Source of the DNA: Pseudomonas denitrificans (nom. rej.)
Lineage (GTDB): Bacteria > Pseudomonadota > Gammaproteobacteria > Pseudomonadales > Pseudomonadaceae
Assembly (NCBI RefSeq): GCF_008807415.1
Contig: NZ_CP043626.1
Coordinates: 4,092,001-4,156,000 of the forward strand
Direction of reading: 5' to 3'
Length of the DNA stretch: 64,000 bases
Part shown: positions 8,953 to 18,100 of the stretch, piece after piece
Layout: the number at the start of each line of letters is the position of its first letter
Numbering within the stretch: the first letter of the stretch is position 1
The notes under the pieces: generated by a model
Told to the model about the DNA's origin: nothing
The model's database searches: none
The model's input: only the letters and a program-made list of their open reading frames with translations
Made by a program: the position numbers and the translations under genes

Positions 8953-8988
8953 AAAAAAGCCCCCGGACCTGTCGGTGCGGGGGCTTTT
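8953..8988 (-). terminator. rho-independent terminator of the coiled-coil membrane protein gene
   Basis: An 11-bp stem (AAAAGCCCCCG / CGGGGGCTTTT) is followed on the minus strand by a T run. It lies 15 bp beyond the stop of the minus-strand gene ending at 9003. Confidence 0.88.
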
Positions 8989-9002
8989 CTTCGGCAGGAC
9001 AA

Positions 9003-9842
9003 TCAGCGGGTGCTGATCTGCTGCTGGAGGTTCTGCATCTGCTGCTGCAGGGTGTTGATGTTGCGCATGACCTGGATGCGGAACACGTCGAACTCCTTGG
9101 TATCGCTGCTGGCCTGGCCCTGACGGCCATCGACCTCGGCGCGCAGCAGCATCAGGTCGTCCTGAAGGCTCTTGATCGCCTGGCTCTGATTGCCCTGCTT
9201 CTTAAGGTTGGCGATCTCGGTGTTCAGCGCCTGGATCTGCTGGTTGGCGGCGGTCAGATCAGCCTGCACGTTCTTGAACTTGGCCTGTTCATCAGTGATG
9301 GACTTGAGCTTGACGTCGAGCTGCTGCATCAGCAGCGCGGCGCTTTCCTGCTGGGCCTTGAGGTCGGCGCTGACCTGCGCCAGGCGCTTGCCCTGGGCGC
9401 CGTCGAATTCCGACAGGGACGTCTGCTGCGCCTTGGCCTGCTCGGCCAGGCGGCCCTGCAGCTGCTTGACCTGCAGCTTCAGCGCCTCGCGGTCGGTCAT
9501 GCCGTTGGATTCGTTGGCGACGAACTTGCCGCGGATGTCGTCCAGGCGACCGGCGGCTTCCTCGCTGATCTTGGCGAAGCTTTCCTGGGTGGCGATCAGT
9601 TGCTGTTCCATCAGCAGCAGTTGCTGATGGCTCCACCAGCCCACGCCGGCCAGGGCGATGGCCATGGCCGCGACCAGCGCCCACAGCGCACCGGTACCGC
9701 CACCGCGTTTCACCGCCTGGGGCACGGGACGGCCGTTGGGCTCGACCACGCGGCGCGGGTGATGACCGAACTCGTCGCGGTCGGCGGCGTCGGTGGAAAG
9801 GTGGGGCACATCATCGAATTCGTCGAACGTGTCGTTACGCAT
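9003..9842 (-). CDS. single-pass membrane protein with long coiled coil
   Basis: A 279-residue protein with an acidic cytoplasmic N-terminus, one transmembrane helix at about residues 50-68 (ALWALVAAMAIALAGVGWW) and then a continuous coiled coil to the C-terminus, rich in Q, L, E and K heptads. The PAO1 gene at this place is annotated as a probable chromosome segregation protein because of the SMC-like coiled coil, but no ATPase is present, so I do not adopt that function. Topology would put the coil in the periplasm. It has its own terminator. Confidence 0.75.
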   Translation of the reverse strand: MRNDTFDEFDDVPHLSTDAADRDEFGHHPRRVVEPNGRPVPQAVKRGGGTGALWALVAAMAIALAGVGWWSHQQLLLMEQQLIATQESFAKISEEAAGRLDDIRGKFVANESNGMTDREALKLQVKQLQGRLAEQAKAQQTSLSEFDGAQGKRLAQVSADLKAQQESAALLMQQLDVKLKSITDEQAKFKNVQADLTAANQQIQALNTEIANLKKQGNQSQAIKSLQDDLMLLRAEVDGRQGQASSDTKEFDVFRIQVMRNINTLQQQMQNLQQQISTR

Positions 9843-10091
9843 GGAATGAACCTGTGGGGATAAAGCGGCGTGTTGCCTGCGCAGGGCGCAGTATATCCGT
9901 TCGCGTGACGCTCAGAGCAGCGTGCCATCACAGGGCGTCACGCACCTCGTCGGCGCACAGAAGACCCGTGACGGAGGTCGCAGTTCCCCAGGCGACCCGC
10001 CAATAGTGGCTTTGCGACATCGTGGCACGCCCCTTGCTCCCGCTCCAGGTACTTGGCGCCGCTTTGGCGCCCTTCGCGGGGAGGAAGTCGG

Positions 10092-10379
10092 GTGATCGAA
10101 CTCAACAAGGCCATCCTGGATTGCATGCGTGAACTGCGCCGCCGTCTGCGTGAAGAACAGGCACTGGAGATCCAGTACCAGCAGAGCGACGCCATCGAGC
10201 GGATGCTCCGCGCCTGCGCCGACTCAGCGCGGGAAGAAACGCGCCAGCTGGGCGAACGCCTGAGCGAGCTGAGCGGCGTGAAGCTGCCCCGCGTGGTGCA
10301 GGAGCCGAGTTTCCTGCCAATGCAGGGCAGTGGCGACCAGCAGTACTCCGGGCCGCTGCGGGGCGGCGCTCGACGCTGA
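10092..10379 (+). CDS. small hypothetical protein, charged and helical
   Basis: A 95-residue protein starting with GTG at 10092, which follows GGGGAGGAAG at good spacing; an in-frame start at 10053 has no such site. The sequence is strongly helical and charged (MRELRRRLREEQALEIQYQQ) with a short low-complexity tail ending GGARR. I recognise no family. It stands alone between the coiled-coil gene and a repeat cluster. The good ribosome-binding site and codon use like its neighbours argue that it is real. Confidence 0.55.
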   Translation: MIELNKAILDCMRELRRRLREEQALEIQYQQSDAIERMLRACADSAREETRQLGERLSELSGVKLPRVVQEPSFLPMQGSGDQQYSGPLRGGARR

Positions 10380-10394
10380 CCAAGCCTCGAAAGC

Positions 10395-10462
10395 GTAGGG
10401 CGCATAACCTGGAAAAGGTTATCCGCCGGCACCCGCACGGCGGATAACGCTGGCGCGTTTTT
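10395..10462. repeat. GCGGATAAC repeat family, copy 1 (3' end degenerate)
   Basis: The block GTAGGGCGCATAACC..GGTTATCCGCC..GGCGGATAACGC matches elements at 40117-40181 and 47059-47134. This copy lacks the closing GTTATGCGCCCTAC half and ends in a T run instead. Confidence 0.75.
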
Positions 10463-10489
10463 CGTCCTGCACGCTGCGGAGTTGATCCT

Positions 10490-10540
10490 GCAGGAGCGCG
10501 CCATGCGCGCGATCGCGGGCATGGCCCGCTCCTACAGGTA
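10490..10540. repeat. REP palindrome (GGAGCGGGCCATGCCCGCGATC family)
   Basis: The sequence reads CAGGAGCGCGCCATGCGCGC then GATCGCGGGCATGGCCCGCT and CCTACAG. It is a pair of facing REP half-units as found between many Pseudomonas genes. It lies just beyond the 3' end of the epimerase gene. Confidence 0.8.
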
Positions 10541-10550
10541 GAGCCAACCG

Positions 10551-11540
10551 TCAGACGCCGCGCAACCGCCACCAGTCGCAGAACTCATCCAGCGCATCCC
10601 ACAGGCTCGCCTGCGGGTCGTAGTCGAGGTACTGGCGGGCGCGGGAGATGTCCAGGGAGAAGTCCTTGGCCATCACCGCCATCCCCAGGCGATGCAGGGT
10701 CGGTTCCGGGCGGCCGGGCAGGACCTTGCACACGCCCTCGTTGAGCAGCGCCAGGTTGTAGGCCAGCCCGTAGGGCATGTGGCGCTCCACCGGCTGCATG
10801 TCCAGCCGGCGCAGGACGTAGTTCACCACGTCCCACAGCGGCAGCGGCTGGCCGTTGCTGATGTTGTAGGCCTGGCCGAGCGCCTCGTCGCCCGCCATCA
10901 GGCTGGCGAACAGCGCGTCGTTGAGGTTCTGGATACTGGTGAAATCGACCTTGTTCAGGCCCTGGCCGATGATGCGCAGGCGGCCCTTGCGGTGCGCGGC
11001 GATCATCCGCGGAAAGATACTGGTGTCGCCGGCGCCGGTGACGAAGCGCGGGCGCAGCGCCAGCACTTCCAGGCCGAATTCCTGGGCGCCGAGGGCGACC
11101 AGCTCGGACTGGTACTTGGTCGAGCCGTAGTGGTTGGCGAAGCGCTTGGGCACCTGCTGCTCGGTGATGCCGACATGGGACTGGCCATCGAAGTAGATCG
11201 ACGGCGAGGACAGGTGCACCAGCCGGCGCACCTTCTGCTTGAGACAGGCCTCGACCACCGACTCGGTCATGGTCACGTTGGCCTGGTGGAAGTACGCCTG
11301 GCTGCCCCACACACCCACCGCACCGGCGCAATGCACCACGGCATCGACGCCGCTGCACAGCGCGCGGACCAGTGCCGGGTCCGACAGGTCGCCCGCCATG
11401 AACTCGGCCCCGCGTGCCACCAGCGGCTGCAGCGCCTCTTCGCGGCGTCCGTTCACCCGAACCGCCAGCCCCTGTTCGAGGGCAAAACGGGCAAAACGCC
11501 CGCCAATGAACCCGCTGGCTCCGGTGACCAGAATCTTCAT
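10551..11540 (-). CDS. NAD(P)-dependent epimerase/dehydratase family protein
   Basis: A 329-residue extended short-chain dehydrogenase. The Rossmann motif GASGFIGGRFA is at residues 7-17, and the catalytic Y-x3-K appears as YGSTK near residue 140, with a serine block LSSPSIYFDG upstream. Substrate is unknown; related proteins act on sugar nucleotides or hydroxysteroid-like compounds. I chose the ATG at 11540, preceded by GGGAG; a GTG three codons upstream is possible. It is divergent from the gene at 11734. Confidence 0.82.
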   Translation of the reverse strand: MKILVTGASGFIGGRFARFALEQGLAVRVNGRREEALQPLVARGAEFMAGDLSDPALVRALCSGVDAVVHCAGAVGVWGSQAYFHQANVTMTESVVEACLKQKVRRLVHLSSPSIYFDGQSHVGITEQQVPKRFANHYGSTKYQSELVALGAQEFGLEVLALRPRFVTGAGDTSIFPRMIAAHRKGRLRIIGQGLNKVDFTSIQNLNDALFASLMAGDEALGQAYNISNGQPLPLWDVVNYVLRRLDMQPVERHMPYGLAYNLALLNEGVCKVLPGRPEPTLHRLGMAVMAKDFSLDISRARQYLDYDPQASLWDALDEFCDWWRLRGV

Positions 11541-11733
11541 GCACGCCACTCCCGTTCTTATAGTCCGGCGACTCTAGCAGGCGCCGTACCGTACTTCTCT
11601 GGCCTTGCACGCCAGAAACGAATCCTTGCAGACCGCGCCGCTGCGCCAGGGTTGCACGACTTGCGATCGGCGACATGCGCCGGGTGGTTGCGACTACCCT
11701 TTGAGGCACGCAGTTTTCTCAAGAGGCCACACC

Positions 11734-12795
11734 ATGAGCAAGCCCCACTGGATGATCTACGGCGCCAACGGCTACACCGGCCGGCTGGTGGCCGAGCAGG
11801 CGCAGCGCGAAGGCCTGAAGCCGGTCCTCGGCGGCCGCAACCCGGCCAGCCTGCATGCGCTGGGCAGTTCACTGGGCCTGGAATGCCGGGTGTTCGACCT
11901 GAACGACAGCGCCGCCGCCCTGGCCGCGCTGGAAGATGTCGGCGTGGTCGCCAACTGCGCAGGGCCCTTCTCCGCCACCGCCGCGCCGATGATCGAGGCG
12001 TGCGTCGCCAGCGGCGCGCATTACGTGGACATCACCGGGGAGATTTCCGTCTTCGAATACGCCCACAGCCTCGACGAAGTGGCGCGCACGGCGGGCGTGG
12101 TGATCTGCCCCGGCGTCGGCTTCGACGTGATCCCCACCGACTGCGTCGCCGCCTGCCTGAAGGAAGCCATGCCCGATGCCGCGCACCTCGCGCTGGGCTT
12201 CGACAGCGGCAGCGGCCTCTCGCCGGGCACCGCCAAGACCACCGTGGAAGGCCTCAAGCTGGGCGGCAAGGTGCGCGAGGCCGGGCGCCTGCGCGACGTG
12301 CCGCTGGGCTACAAGCGCCGCGACATCGACTTCGGCCGAGGCCTCAAGCATGCGGTAACCATCCCCTGGGGCGACGTGGCGACGGCCTACTACTCCACCG
12401 GCATCGGCGATATCGAGGTCTACCTGCCGGTGCCGCCGGCCGCCGCCATCGGCATGCGGGTGATGGACAGCCTGCGCCCGCTGCTGGGCCGCGACCGCGT
12501 GCAGGACTGGCTCAAGCAGCAAGTGGACAAGCGAGTCCATGGCCCCAACGAACTGGCCCGCAGCAAGCTGCGCACCTGGGTCTGGGGCGAAGTGCGCAAC
12601 GCCCGTGGCGAACGCCGCACCGCACGGCTGGAAACGGCCAACGGCTACGACGTGACCATCCACGGCGTGCTCTTCGCGGTGCGCCACCTGCTGGCCAACC
12701 CCAACACGGTCGGCTACTTCACTCCGTCGAAACTCTTCGGCGCGCGCTGCATCGAGCAGTTGCCGGGCAGCGGCAGCATCGTCATTCGCGGCTGA
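11734..12795 (+). CDS. saccharopine dehydrogenase-like NAD(P)-binding protein
   Basis: A 353-residue protein with an N-terminal Rossmann fold (YGANGYTGRLVAEQA, residues 9-23) and the conserved GPFSATAAPMIEACVASGAHY..DITGE block of the saccharopine dehydrogenase/trans-acting enoyl reductase group. Members catalyse NAD(P)-linked reductions, but the substrate of this branch is not established. The ATG at 11734 has AAGAGG upstream. Its 3' end overlaps the 3' end of argP on the other strand by 14 bp. Confidence 0.8.
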   Translation: MSKPHWMIYGANGYTGRLVAEQAQREGLKPVLGGRNPASLHALGSSLGLECRVFDLNDSAAALAALEDVGVVANCAGPFSATAAPMIEACVASGAHYVDITGEISVFEYAHSLDEVARTAGVVICPGVGFDVIPTDCVAACLKEAMPDAAHLALGFDSGSGLSPGTAKTTVEGLKLGGKVREAGRLRDVPLGYKRRDIDFGRGLKHAVTIPWGDVATAYYSTGIGDIEVYLPVPPAAAIGMRVMDSLRPLLGRDRVQDWLKQQVDKRVHGPNELARSKLRTWVWGEVRNARGERRTARLETANGYDVTIHGVLFAVRHLLANPNTVGYFTPSKLFGARCIEQLPGSGSIVIRG

Positions 12796-13681
12796 TCGGC
12801 ACCATGAGCCCCGGCGCCTTCGCCAGCAGGTGCCGGGTCAGCGCGGCGAGCAATTCGCCGCCGTTGCGCCAGTGGTGCCAGTAAAGCGGCACGTCGATCA
12901 CCTGCCCCGGCAGCATGTCCACCAGCTCGCCGCGCTCCAGTTCGCCGCGCACCTGTTGCTCCGGCACCAGACCCCAGCCGAGGCCGCCGCTGGTCATGCG
13001 CACGAAGCCTTCGGAAGACGGACACAGGTGGTAGCTGAAGTGGCCGTCGACGCCGAGGTCCTTCAGGTAGCGGTGCTGCAGTTGATCGTCCGGGCCGTAG
13101 ACGATGGCCGGGGCGCGGACCAATCCGGCAGGCGTCACGCCCCTCGGGAAGTGCCGGGCGATGAATTCCGGGCTGGCCAGCCCGCGATAGCGCATGGCGC
13201 CCAGCGGCTCGCAGCGCCCGCCGGCCACCGGGCGCGGACTGGCGCAAACGCAGCCGGCCACCTCGCCAGCGCGCATGCGCTTGAGGCCGACCTCCTGATC
13301 CTCGACCACCAGGTCCAGCAGCACGTGGCGCTCGCCGCAGAAATCGCCGACCGCATGGGCCCACCAGGTGGCCAGGCTGTCGGCGTTCAGCGCCAGGCGC
13401 AGGCGCTCGGGTGCCGCGCCGTCGTCCAGGGCGGGAACCCATTGCTGCAGATCGCCCTCCAGCAGCCGCACCTGCTGCACATGGTTGAGCAGGCGTTGAC
13501 CGAGATCGGTCGGTTGCGGCCGCGCCGCGCGCACCAGCACCGGCTGGCCGACCCGCGCTTCAAGCAGCTTGATGCGCTGGGAAATGGCCGACTGCGATAG
13601 CCCCAGCACCTGGGCGCCGCGCTCGAAACCGCCCTGCTCCACCACGGCAGCCAGGGCGGCAAGCAGCTTGTAGTCGAACAT
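12782..13681 (-). CDS. argP: LysR-family regulator ArgP (IciA)
   Basis: A 299-residue LysR regulator. The HTH is MFDYKLLAALAAVVEQGG..LGLSQSAISQRIKLLEARVG, and the remainder is an effector-binding domain. In E. coli ArgP responds to arginine and lysine and activates the exporter argO. Here an ArgO-type gene lies divergently, with one ACT-domain gene between, which supports the assignment. The ATG at 13681 gives the standard MFDYK N-terminus. The gene ends inside the 3' end of the facing dehydrogenase. Confidence 0.87.
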   Translation of the reverse strand: MFDYKLLAALAAVVEQGGFERGAQVLGLSQSAISQRIKLLEARVGQPVLVRAARPQPTDLGQRLLNHVQQVRLLEGDLQQWVPALDDGAAPERLRLALNADSLATWWAHAVGDFCGERHVLLDLVVEDQEVGLKRMRAGEVAGCVCASPRPVAGGRCEPLGAMRYRGLASPEFIARHFPRGVTPAGLVRAPAIVYGPDDQLQHRYLKDLGVDGHFSYHLCPSSEGFVRMTSGGLGWGLVPEQQVRGELERGELVDMLPGQVIDVPLYWHHWRNGGELLAALTRHLLAKAPGLMVPISRE

Positions 13682-13780
13682 GATCAGTTTCCCTAATGAG
13701 ATATCAGCAGTATTGGTTTTTCTTATACAGGCCAAAGCCGGACAATCGCCAGCATTCCCACTCTTTATGGATTGCCCACC

Positions 13781-14188
13781 ATGGCTGGCGAAACCTCCCT
13801 GGCCGCGCTGCTGCGCGACATGACCCCGGTGCTCAACGACGGCGAGTACGTCTTCTGCACCCTGCCCGACGGCCAATTGCCAGCCGGACTGCAACCGCTG
13901 GGCAGCTTTCGCGAAAGCGAGGGGCTGACGCTGATCCTGTCGCGCGCCGAAGCCGAACAAGCCGGGCTGTCCTTCGACTACGTCGCCGCCTGGCTGACCC
14001 TGGAAGTGCACTCGGCGCTGCAGGCGGTCGGTCTCACCGCCGCCGTGGCCGGCGCCCTTGCCAGGGCCGGAATCAGCTGCAACGTGATCGCCGCCTGGTA
14101 TCACGACCACCTGTTCGTCGCCTACGCCGACGGCCCGCGAGCGCTGGACGTGCTGCGCGCCCTCGCCCGCAACCCGGAAGGAGCCTGA
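13781..14188 (+). CDS. ACT-domain protein (DUF2241-like)
   Basis: A 135-residue protein with two halves, GEYVFCTLPDGQLP..LGSFRESEGLTLILSRAEAEQAG and SALQAVGLTAAVAGALARAGISCNVIAAWYHDHLFV. The second half has the fold signature of a regulatory ACT/CASTOR-type amino acid-binding domain. Its place between argP and the arginine exporter, 3 bp before the exporter start, suggests it senses the same amino acid; that is inference. I chose the ATG at 13781; a TTG at 13772 would add three residues. Confidence 0.75.
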   Translation: MAGETSLAALLRDMTPVLNDGEYVFCTLPDGQLPAGLQPLGSFRESEGLTLILSRAEAEQAGLSFDYVAAWLTLEVHSALQAVGLTAAVAGALARAGISCNVIAAWYHDHLFVAYADGPRALDVLRALARNPEGA

Positions 14189-14191
14189 ATC

Positions 14192-14794
14192 ATGTGGCAG
14201 AGCTACCTCAACGGTGTACTGGTCGCCGCCGGCCTGATCATCGCCATCGGCGCGCAGAACGCCTTCGTCCTCGCCCAGAGCCTGCGCCGCGAACATCACC
14301 TGTCAGTGGCCGCGCTGTGCGTGCTGTGCGACGCCATCCTGGTCAGCGCCGGGGTGTTCGGCCTGGCCAAGGTCCTCGCCGAGAACCCGACGCTGCTGGC
14401 CATCGCGCGCTGGGGCGGCGTCACCTTCCTGGTCTGGTACGGCCTCAAGGCACTGCGTCGTGCAGTCGCACCCGAAGCCATGACCGACGCCCAGGAAACC
14501 GGCCCGCGCTCGCGCCGCACCGTGCTCATGGCAGCGCTGGCGGTGACCCTGCTCAACCCCCATGTGTACCTCGACACCGTGCTGCTGATCGGCTCACTCG
14601 GCGCCCAGCAGGCAGCGCCCGGCGCCTACGCCATGGGCGCCGCCAGCGCCTCGCTGCTGTGGTTCTTCACCCTGGCCTTCGGCGCCGCGTGGCTTGCGCC
14701 ATGGCTGGCGCGGCCGGCCACCTGGCGCCTGGTGGACCTGATGGTCGCGGTGATGATGCTGGGCATGGCCGCGCAACTGGTGTTCGCCAGCTGA
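14192..14794 (+). CDS. argO: LysE/ArgO family amino acid exporter
   Basis: A 200-residue inner-membrane exporter with about six TM helices. The conserved opening GLIIAIGAQNAFVLAQSLRR is the LysE/ArgO signature, and LLNPHVYLDTVLLIGSLG is the second conserved block. It would export L-arginine and its toxic analogue canavanine. An AAGGAG site precedes the ATG, and the upstream ACT-domain gene ends 3 bp before. ArgP, encoded divergently, is the expected activator. Confidence 0.87.
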   Translation: MWQSYLNGVLVAAGLIIAIGAQNAFVLAQSLRREHHLSVAALCVLCDAILVSAGVFGLAKVLAENPTLLAIARWGGVTFLVWYGLKALRRAVAPEAMTDAQETGPRSRRTVLMAALAVTLLNPHVYLDTVLLIGSLGAQQAAPGAYAMGAASASLLWFFTLAFGAAWLAPWLARPATWRLVDLMVAVMMLGMAAQLVFAS

Positions 14795-15120
14795 TCTCCG
14801 GCCCGCCGAAGGAAGCTTTTCGAACGACGTTCCGTCATCCCGGTCTGTGCATAGTGAGCGTCGCGCTCCGACGCAAGCCGCTATGCAGGGCCTTTGCCCC
14901 TACAGTTGCTGCGTGGATATGCCGCAGGTCGGGTGCTATGATCGGACCTTCGTGGCGCCGGCGGGCTCTGAGCCTTCCGGACGCAACTGGCGCGCTGCCT
15001 GCCCCTTGATGGGGCGCATTGCAGCTACGCCCGGATGCCGCGACAAACATCGAACCGGCCCCGTGTACCGGTCGCGCGCACGTCGCGCTAGCCCAGACTG
15101 AGTGAGATAGGAGAGAGACC
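14795..15120. other. 326 bp intergenic region before sodB
   Basis: No gene is supported here. A TATGAT hexamer at 14937-14942 could be the -10 of a sodB promoter, though no good -35 is visible 16-18 bp upstream. If used it would give a 5' leader of about 170 nt. The rest shows no clear repeat or operator. Confidence 0.5.
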
Positions 15121-15702
15121 ATGGCTTTCGAATTGCCGCCGCTGCCTTACGCGAAGAACGCCCTTGAGCCGCACATTTCCGCGGAAACCCTGGAATTCCA
15201 CCACGACAAGCACCACAACACCTACGTCGTGAACCTGAACAACCTGGTTCCGGGTACCGAGTTCGAAGGCAAGAGCCTGGAAGACATCGTCAAGACCTCT
15301 TCCGGCGGCATCTTCAACAACGCCGCCCAGGTGTGGAACCACACCTTCTACTGGAACTGCCTGAGCCCCAACGGCGGTGGCCAGCCCACCGGCGCCCTGG
15401 CTGACGCCATCAACGCGGCCTTCGGTTCCTTCGACAAGTTCAAGGAAGAGTTCAGCAAGACCTCCATCGGCACCTTCGGCTCCGGCTGGGGCTGGCTGGT
15501 GAAGAAAGCCGACGGCTCCCTGGCCCTGGCCAGCACCATCGGTGCCGGCTGCCCGCTGACCAGCGGCGACACCCCGCTGCTGACCTGCGACGTCTGGGAA
15601 CACGCCTACTACATCGACTACCGCAACCTGCGTCCGAAGTACGTCGAGGCGTTCTGGAACCTGGTCAACTGGGACTTCGTGGCCGAGCAGTTCGCTGCCT
15701 GA
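15121..15702 (+). CDS. sodB: Fe-superoxide dismutase SodB
   Basis: A 193-residue cytoplasmic iron superoxide dismutase. The metal ligands lie in [13 protein letters not shown] (His27 region), WNHTFYW (His74 region) and [14 protein letters not shown] (Asp and His near 157-161). The GGxxxGA spacing and the Gln in the [11 protein letters not shown] region are consistent with the Fe type. An AGGAGAGAG site precedes the ATG. It has its own terminator. Fe-SOD is normally repressed indirectly when iron is scarce; no Fur site is evident here. Confidence 0.96.
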   Translation: MAFELPPLPYAKNALEPHISAETLEFHHDKHHNTYVVNLNNLVPGTEFEGKSLEDIVKTSSGGIFNNAAQVWNHTFYWNCLSPNGGGQPTGALADAINAAFGSFDKFKEEFSKTSIGTFGSGWGWLVKKADGSLALASTIGAGCPLTSGDTPLLTCDVWEHAYYIDYRNLRPKYVEAFWNLVNWDFVAEQFAA

Positions 15703-15721
15703 ATGTACCCTGTCTGATACG

Positions 15722-15748
15722 AAAACCCGGCCTCGCGCCGGGTTTTTT
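15722..15748 (+). terminator. rho-independent terminator after sodB
   Basis: A 10-bp stem AAAACCCGGC / GCCGGGTTTT with a 5-nt loop is followed by T residues, 20 bp after the sodB stop. Confidence 0.92.
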
Positions 15749-15894
15749 CGTAATGGGCGCGTAACACCTTCGTGTCAGCTAACCTGAAAGGCCGGTACAG
15801 TCACGAAACACAACGATGGCCCTTTGACGTCATTGCGCCAATTGCCAATACTCAGCCCCAGTCGTTCGCCCCTGGCGAGAAACAAGGAACGCCC

Positions 15895-17976
15895 TTGAAA
15901 CTGGATCCCCGGCACAGCCTCTCCCTCAAGCTGCTGCGAATGGTATTGCTCGCGGCCCTCGTGGTCGGGGTGGTACTCAGCTGTGCCCAGATCGTCTATG
16001 ACGCCCACAAGGCGCGCCAGGCCGTACACAACGATGCCCAGCGCATCCTGGCGATGGTCCGCGATCCCTCTACCCAGGCCGTCTACAGCCTCGACCGCGA
16101 TATGGCGATGCAGGTCCTCGAAGGCCTGTTCCAGCACGAAGCCGTGCGCTACGCCGCCATCGGCCACCCCGACGAACCCATGCTGGCGGAGAAATCCCGA
16201 CCGCTGCTGGACTCCAGCACCCGCTGGATGACCGACCCGATCCTCGGCGCCGAGCAGAACTACTCCATCCGCCTCGCCGGCCGCGGCGGCTCCAACGAGT
16301 ACTACGGCGACCTGAAGATCACCCTCGACACCGCGCCCTACGGCGACGACTTCGTCGCCACCTCGGTGATCATCTTCATCTCCGGCATCCTCCGCGCCAT
16401 GGCCCTGAGCCTGGTGCTGTTCATGGTCTACCACTGGCTGCTGACCAAGCCGCTGTCGAAGATCATCGAGCACCTCGCCTCGATCAACCCGGATCGCCCC
16501 AGCCAGCACAAGCTGCCGATGCCCGACGGCCACGAGAAGGACGAGCTGGGTCTATGGGTGAATACCGCCAACCAGCTGCTGGCCTCCATCGAGCGCAATG
16601 GCCACCTGCGCCGGGAGGCCGAAGACAGCCTGCTACGCATCTCCCAGTACGACTTCCTCACCGGCCTGCCCAACCGCAAGCTGCTGCAACAGCGCCTGGA
16701 CCAGATCCTCGAGGGCGCCTCGCGCCTGCAACGCCGTGTCGCCGTGCTCTGCCTGGGCCTGGATGACTTCAAGGGCATCAACGAGCAATACAGCTACCAG
16801 TTCGGCGACCAGTTGCTGATCGCACTCGCCGACCGCCTGCGCACCCGCAGCGCGCACCTCGGCGCCCTGGCGCGGCTGGGCGGCGACCAGTTCGCCCTGG
16901 TCCAGGCCGACATCGAACAGCCCTACGAAGCGGCGGAACTGGCCCAGCAGATCCTCGACGACCTGGAGGCCCCCTTCGAGCTCGACCAGCACCTGGTGCA
17001 CCTGCGCGCCACCATCGGCATCACGCTGTTCCCCGAGGACGGCGAGACCACCGAGAAGCTGCTGCAGAAAGCCGAGCAGACCATGACCCTGGCCAAGAGC
17101 CGTTCGCGCAATCGCTACCAGTTCTACATCGCCAGCGTCGACAGCGAGATGCGTCGTCGCCGCGAGCTGGAGAAGGACCTGCGCGAGGCACTGGCACGCA
17201 ACGAACTGCACCTGGTGTATCAGCCGCAGGTGGATTACCGCGATCACCGCGTGGTCGGCGTGGAAGCACTATTGCGCTGGCAGCACCCGACCCAGGGCTG
17301 GGTCGCGCCGGACCTGTTCATTCCGCTGGCGGAACAGAACGGCAGCATCTTCAGCATCGGCGAATGGGTGCTCGACCAGTCCTGCCGGCAACTGCGCGAA
17401 TGGCACGACCAGGGCTTCGACGACCTGCGCCTGGCGGTCAACCTGTCCACCGTGCAGCTGCGCCACAACGCCCTGCCGCGAGTGGTCAGCAACCTGCTGC
17501 AGATGCACCGCTTGCCGCCGCGCTCGCTGGAGCTGGAAGTCACCGAGACGGGCCTGATGGAGGACATCTCCACCGCCGCCCAGCACCTGCTCAGCCTGCG
17601 CCGCGCAGGCGCCTTGATCGCCATCGACGACTTCGGCACCGGCTACTCCTCGCTGAGCTACCTGAAGAGCCTGCCGCTGGACAAGATCAAGATCGACAAG
17701 AGCTTCGTTCAGGACCTGCTGCTGGACGACGATGACGCCACCATCGTTCGCGCCATCATCCAGCTGGGCAAGAGCCTGGGCATGCAGGTGATCGCCGAGG
17801 GCGTGGAGACGGTCGAGCAGGAGGCCTACATCATCGCCCAGGGCTGCCACGAAGGTCAGGGCTACCTCTACAGCAAGCCGCTGCCGGCGCGCGAACTGAC
17901 GCTCTACCTCAAGCAGGCGCGGCGCCTGGCCGAAGCAGCCGGCGGAAATCCCAACGGCTCCGTCGAGCGCCATTGA
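15895..17976 (+). CDS. bifA: c-di-GMP phosphodiesterase BifA (degenerate GGDEF + EAL)
   Basis: A 693-residue inner-membrane enzyme that hydrolyses c-di-GMP, promoting swarming and limiting biofilm. One TM helix lies near residues 14-34 and another near 160-185, enclosing a periplasmic domain, followed by HAMP, GGDEF and EAL. The GGDEF site is GGDQF (residue 329), so cyclase activity is lost, as in known BifA. The EAL site (EALLRW, residue 457) with DDFGTGYSS and EGVE is intact. I chose the TTG at 15895, which follows AAGGAAC and gives the family N-terminus KLDPRHSLSLKLL. A GTG at 15772 would add 41 residues. Confidence 0.9.
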   Translation: MKLDPRHSLSLKLLRMVLLAALVVGVVLSCAQIVYDAHKARQAVHNDAQRILAMVRDPSTQAVYSLDRDMAMQVLEGLFQHEAVRYAAIGHPDEPMLAEKSRPLLDSSTRWMTDPILGAEQNYSIRLAGRGGSNEYYGDLKITLDTAPYGDDFVATSVIIFISGILRAMALSLVLFMVYHWLLTKPLSKIIEHLASINPDRPSQHKLPMPDGHEKDELGLWVNTANQLLASIERNGHLRREAEDSLLRISQYDFLTGLPNRKLLQQRLDQILEGASRLQRRVAVLCLGLDDFKGINEQYSYQFGDQLLIALADRLRTRSAHLGALARLGGDQFALVQADIEQPYEAAELAQQILDDLEAPFELDQHLVHLRATIGITLFPEDGETTEKLLQKAEQTMTLAKSRSRNRYQFYIASVDSEMRRRRELEKDLREALARNELHLVYQPQVDYRDHRVVGVEALLRWQHPTQGWVAPDLFIPLAEQNGSIFSIGEWVLDQSCRQLREWHDQGFDDLRLAVNLSTVQLRHNALPRVVSNLLQMHRLPPRSLELEVTETGLMEDISTAAQHLLSLRRAGALIAIDDFGTGYSSLSYLKSLPLDKIKIDKSFVQDLLLDDDDATIVRAIIQLGKSLGMQVIAEGVETVEQEAYIIAQGCHEGQGYLYSKPLPARELTLYLKQARRLAEAAGGNPNGSVERH

Positions 17977-17990
17977 TTCCCTGATACCGT

Positions 17991-18027
17991 GCCCTGCGCG
18001 CGATCGCAGGCAAGGCCCGCTCCTGCA
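17991..18027. repeat. REP-like palindrome
   Basis: The sequence GCCCTGCGCGCGATCGCAGG continuing CAAGGCCCGCTCCTGCA is a degenerate copy of the REP family seen at 10490, 23508 and 37200. It lies just after bifA. Confidence 0.65.
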
Positions 18028-18100
18028 CGCCAATTCCCTTCTGCTGGCGACTTGCTGGCCCCTTGATCGAGCGGCGCCATCGATCTCTCTTTTCAAAAAT

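Noticed and set aside
10692..12884. A 730-codon plus-strand frame covering the epimerase and dehydrogenase genes
   Set aside because: It crosses two well-supported genes in the wrong frame and shows no domain.
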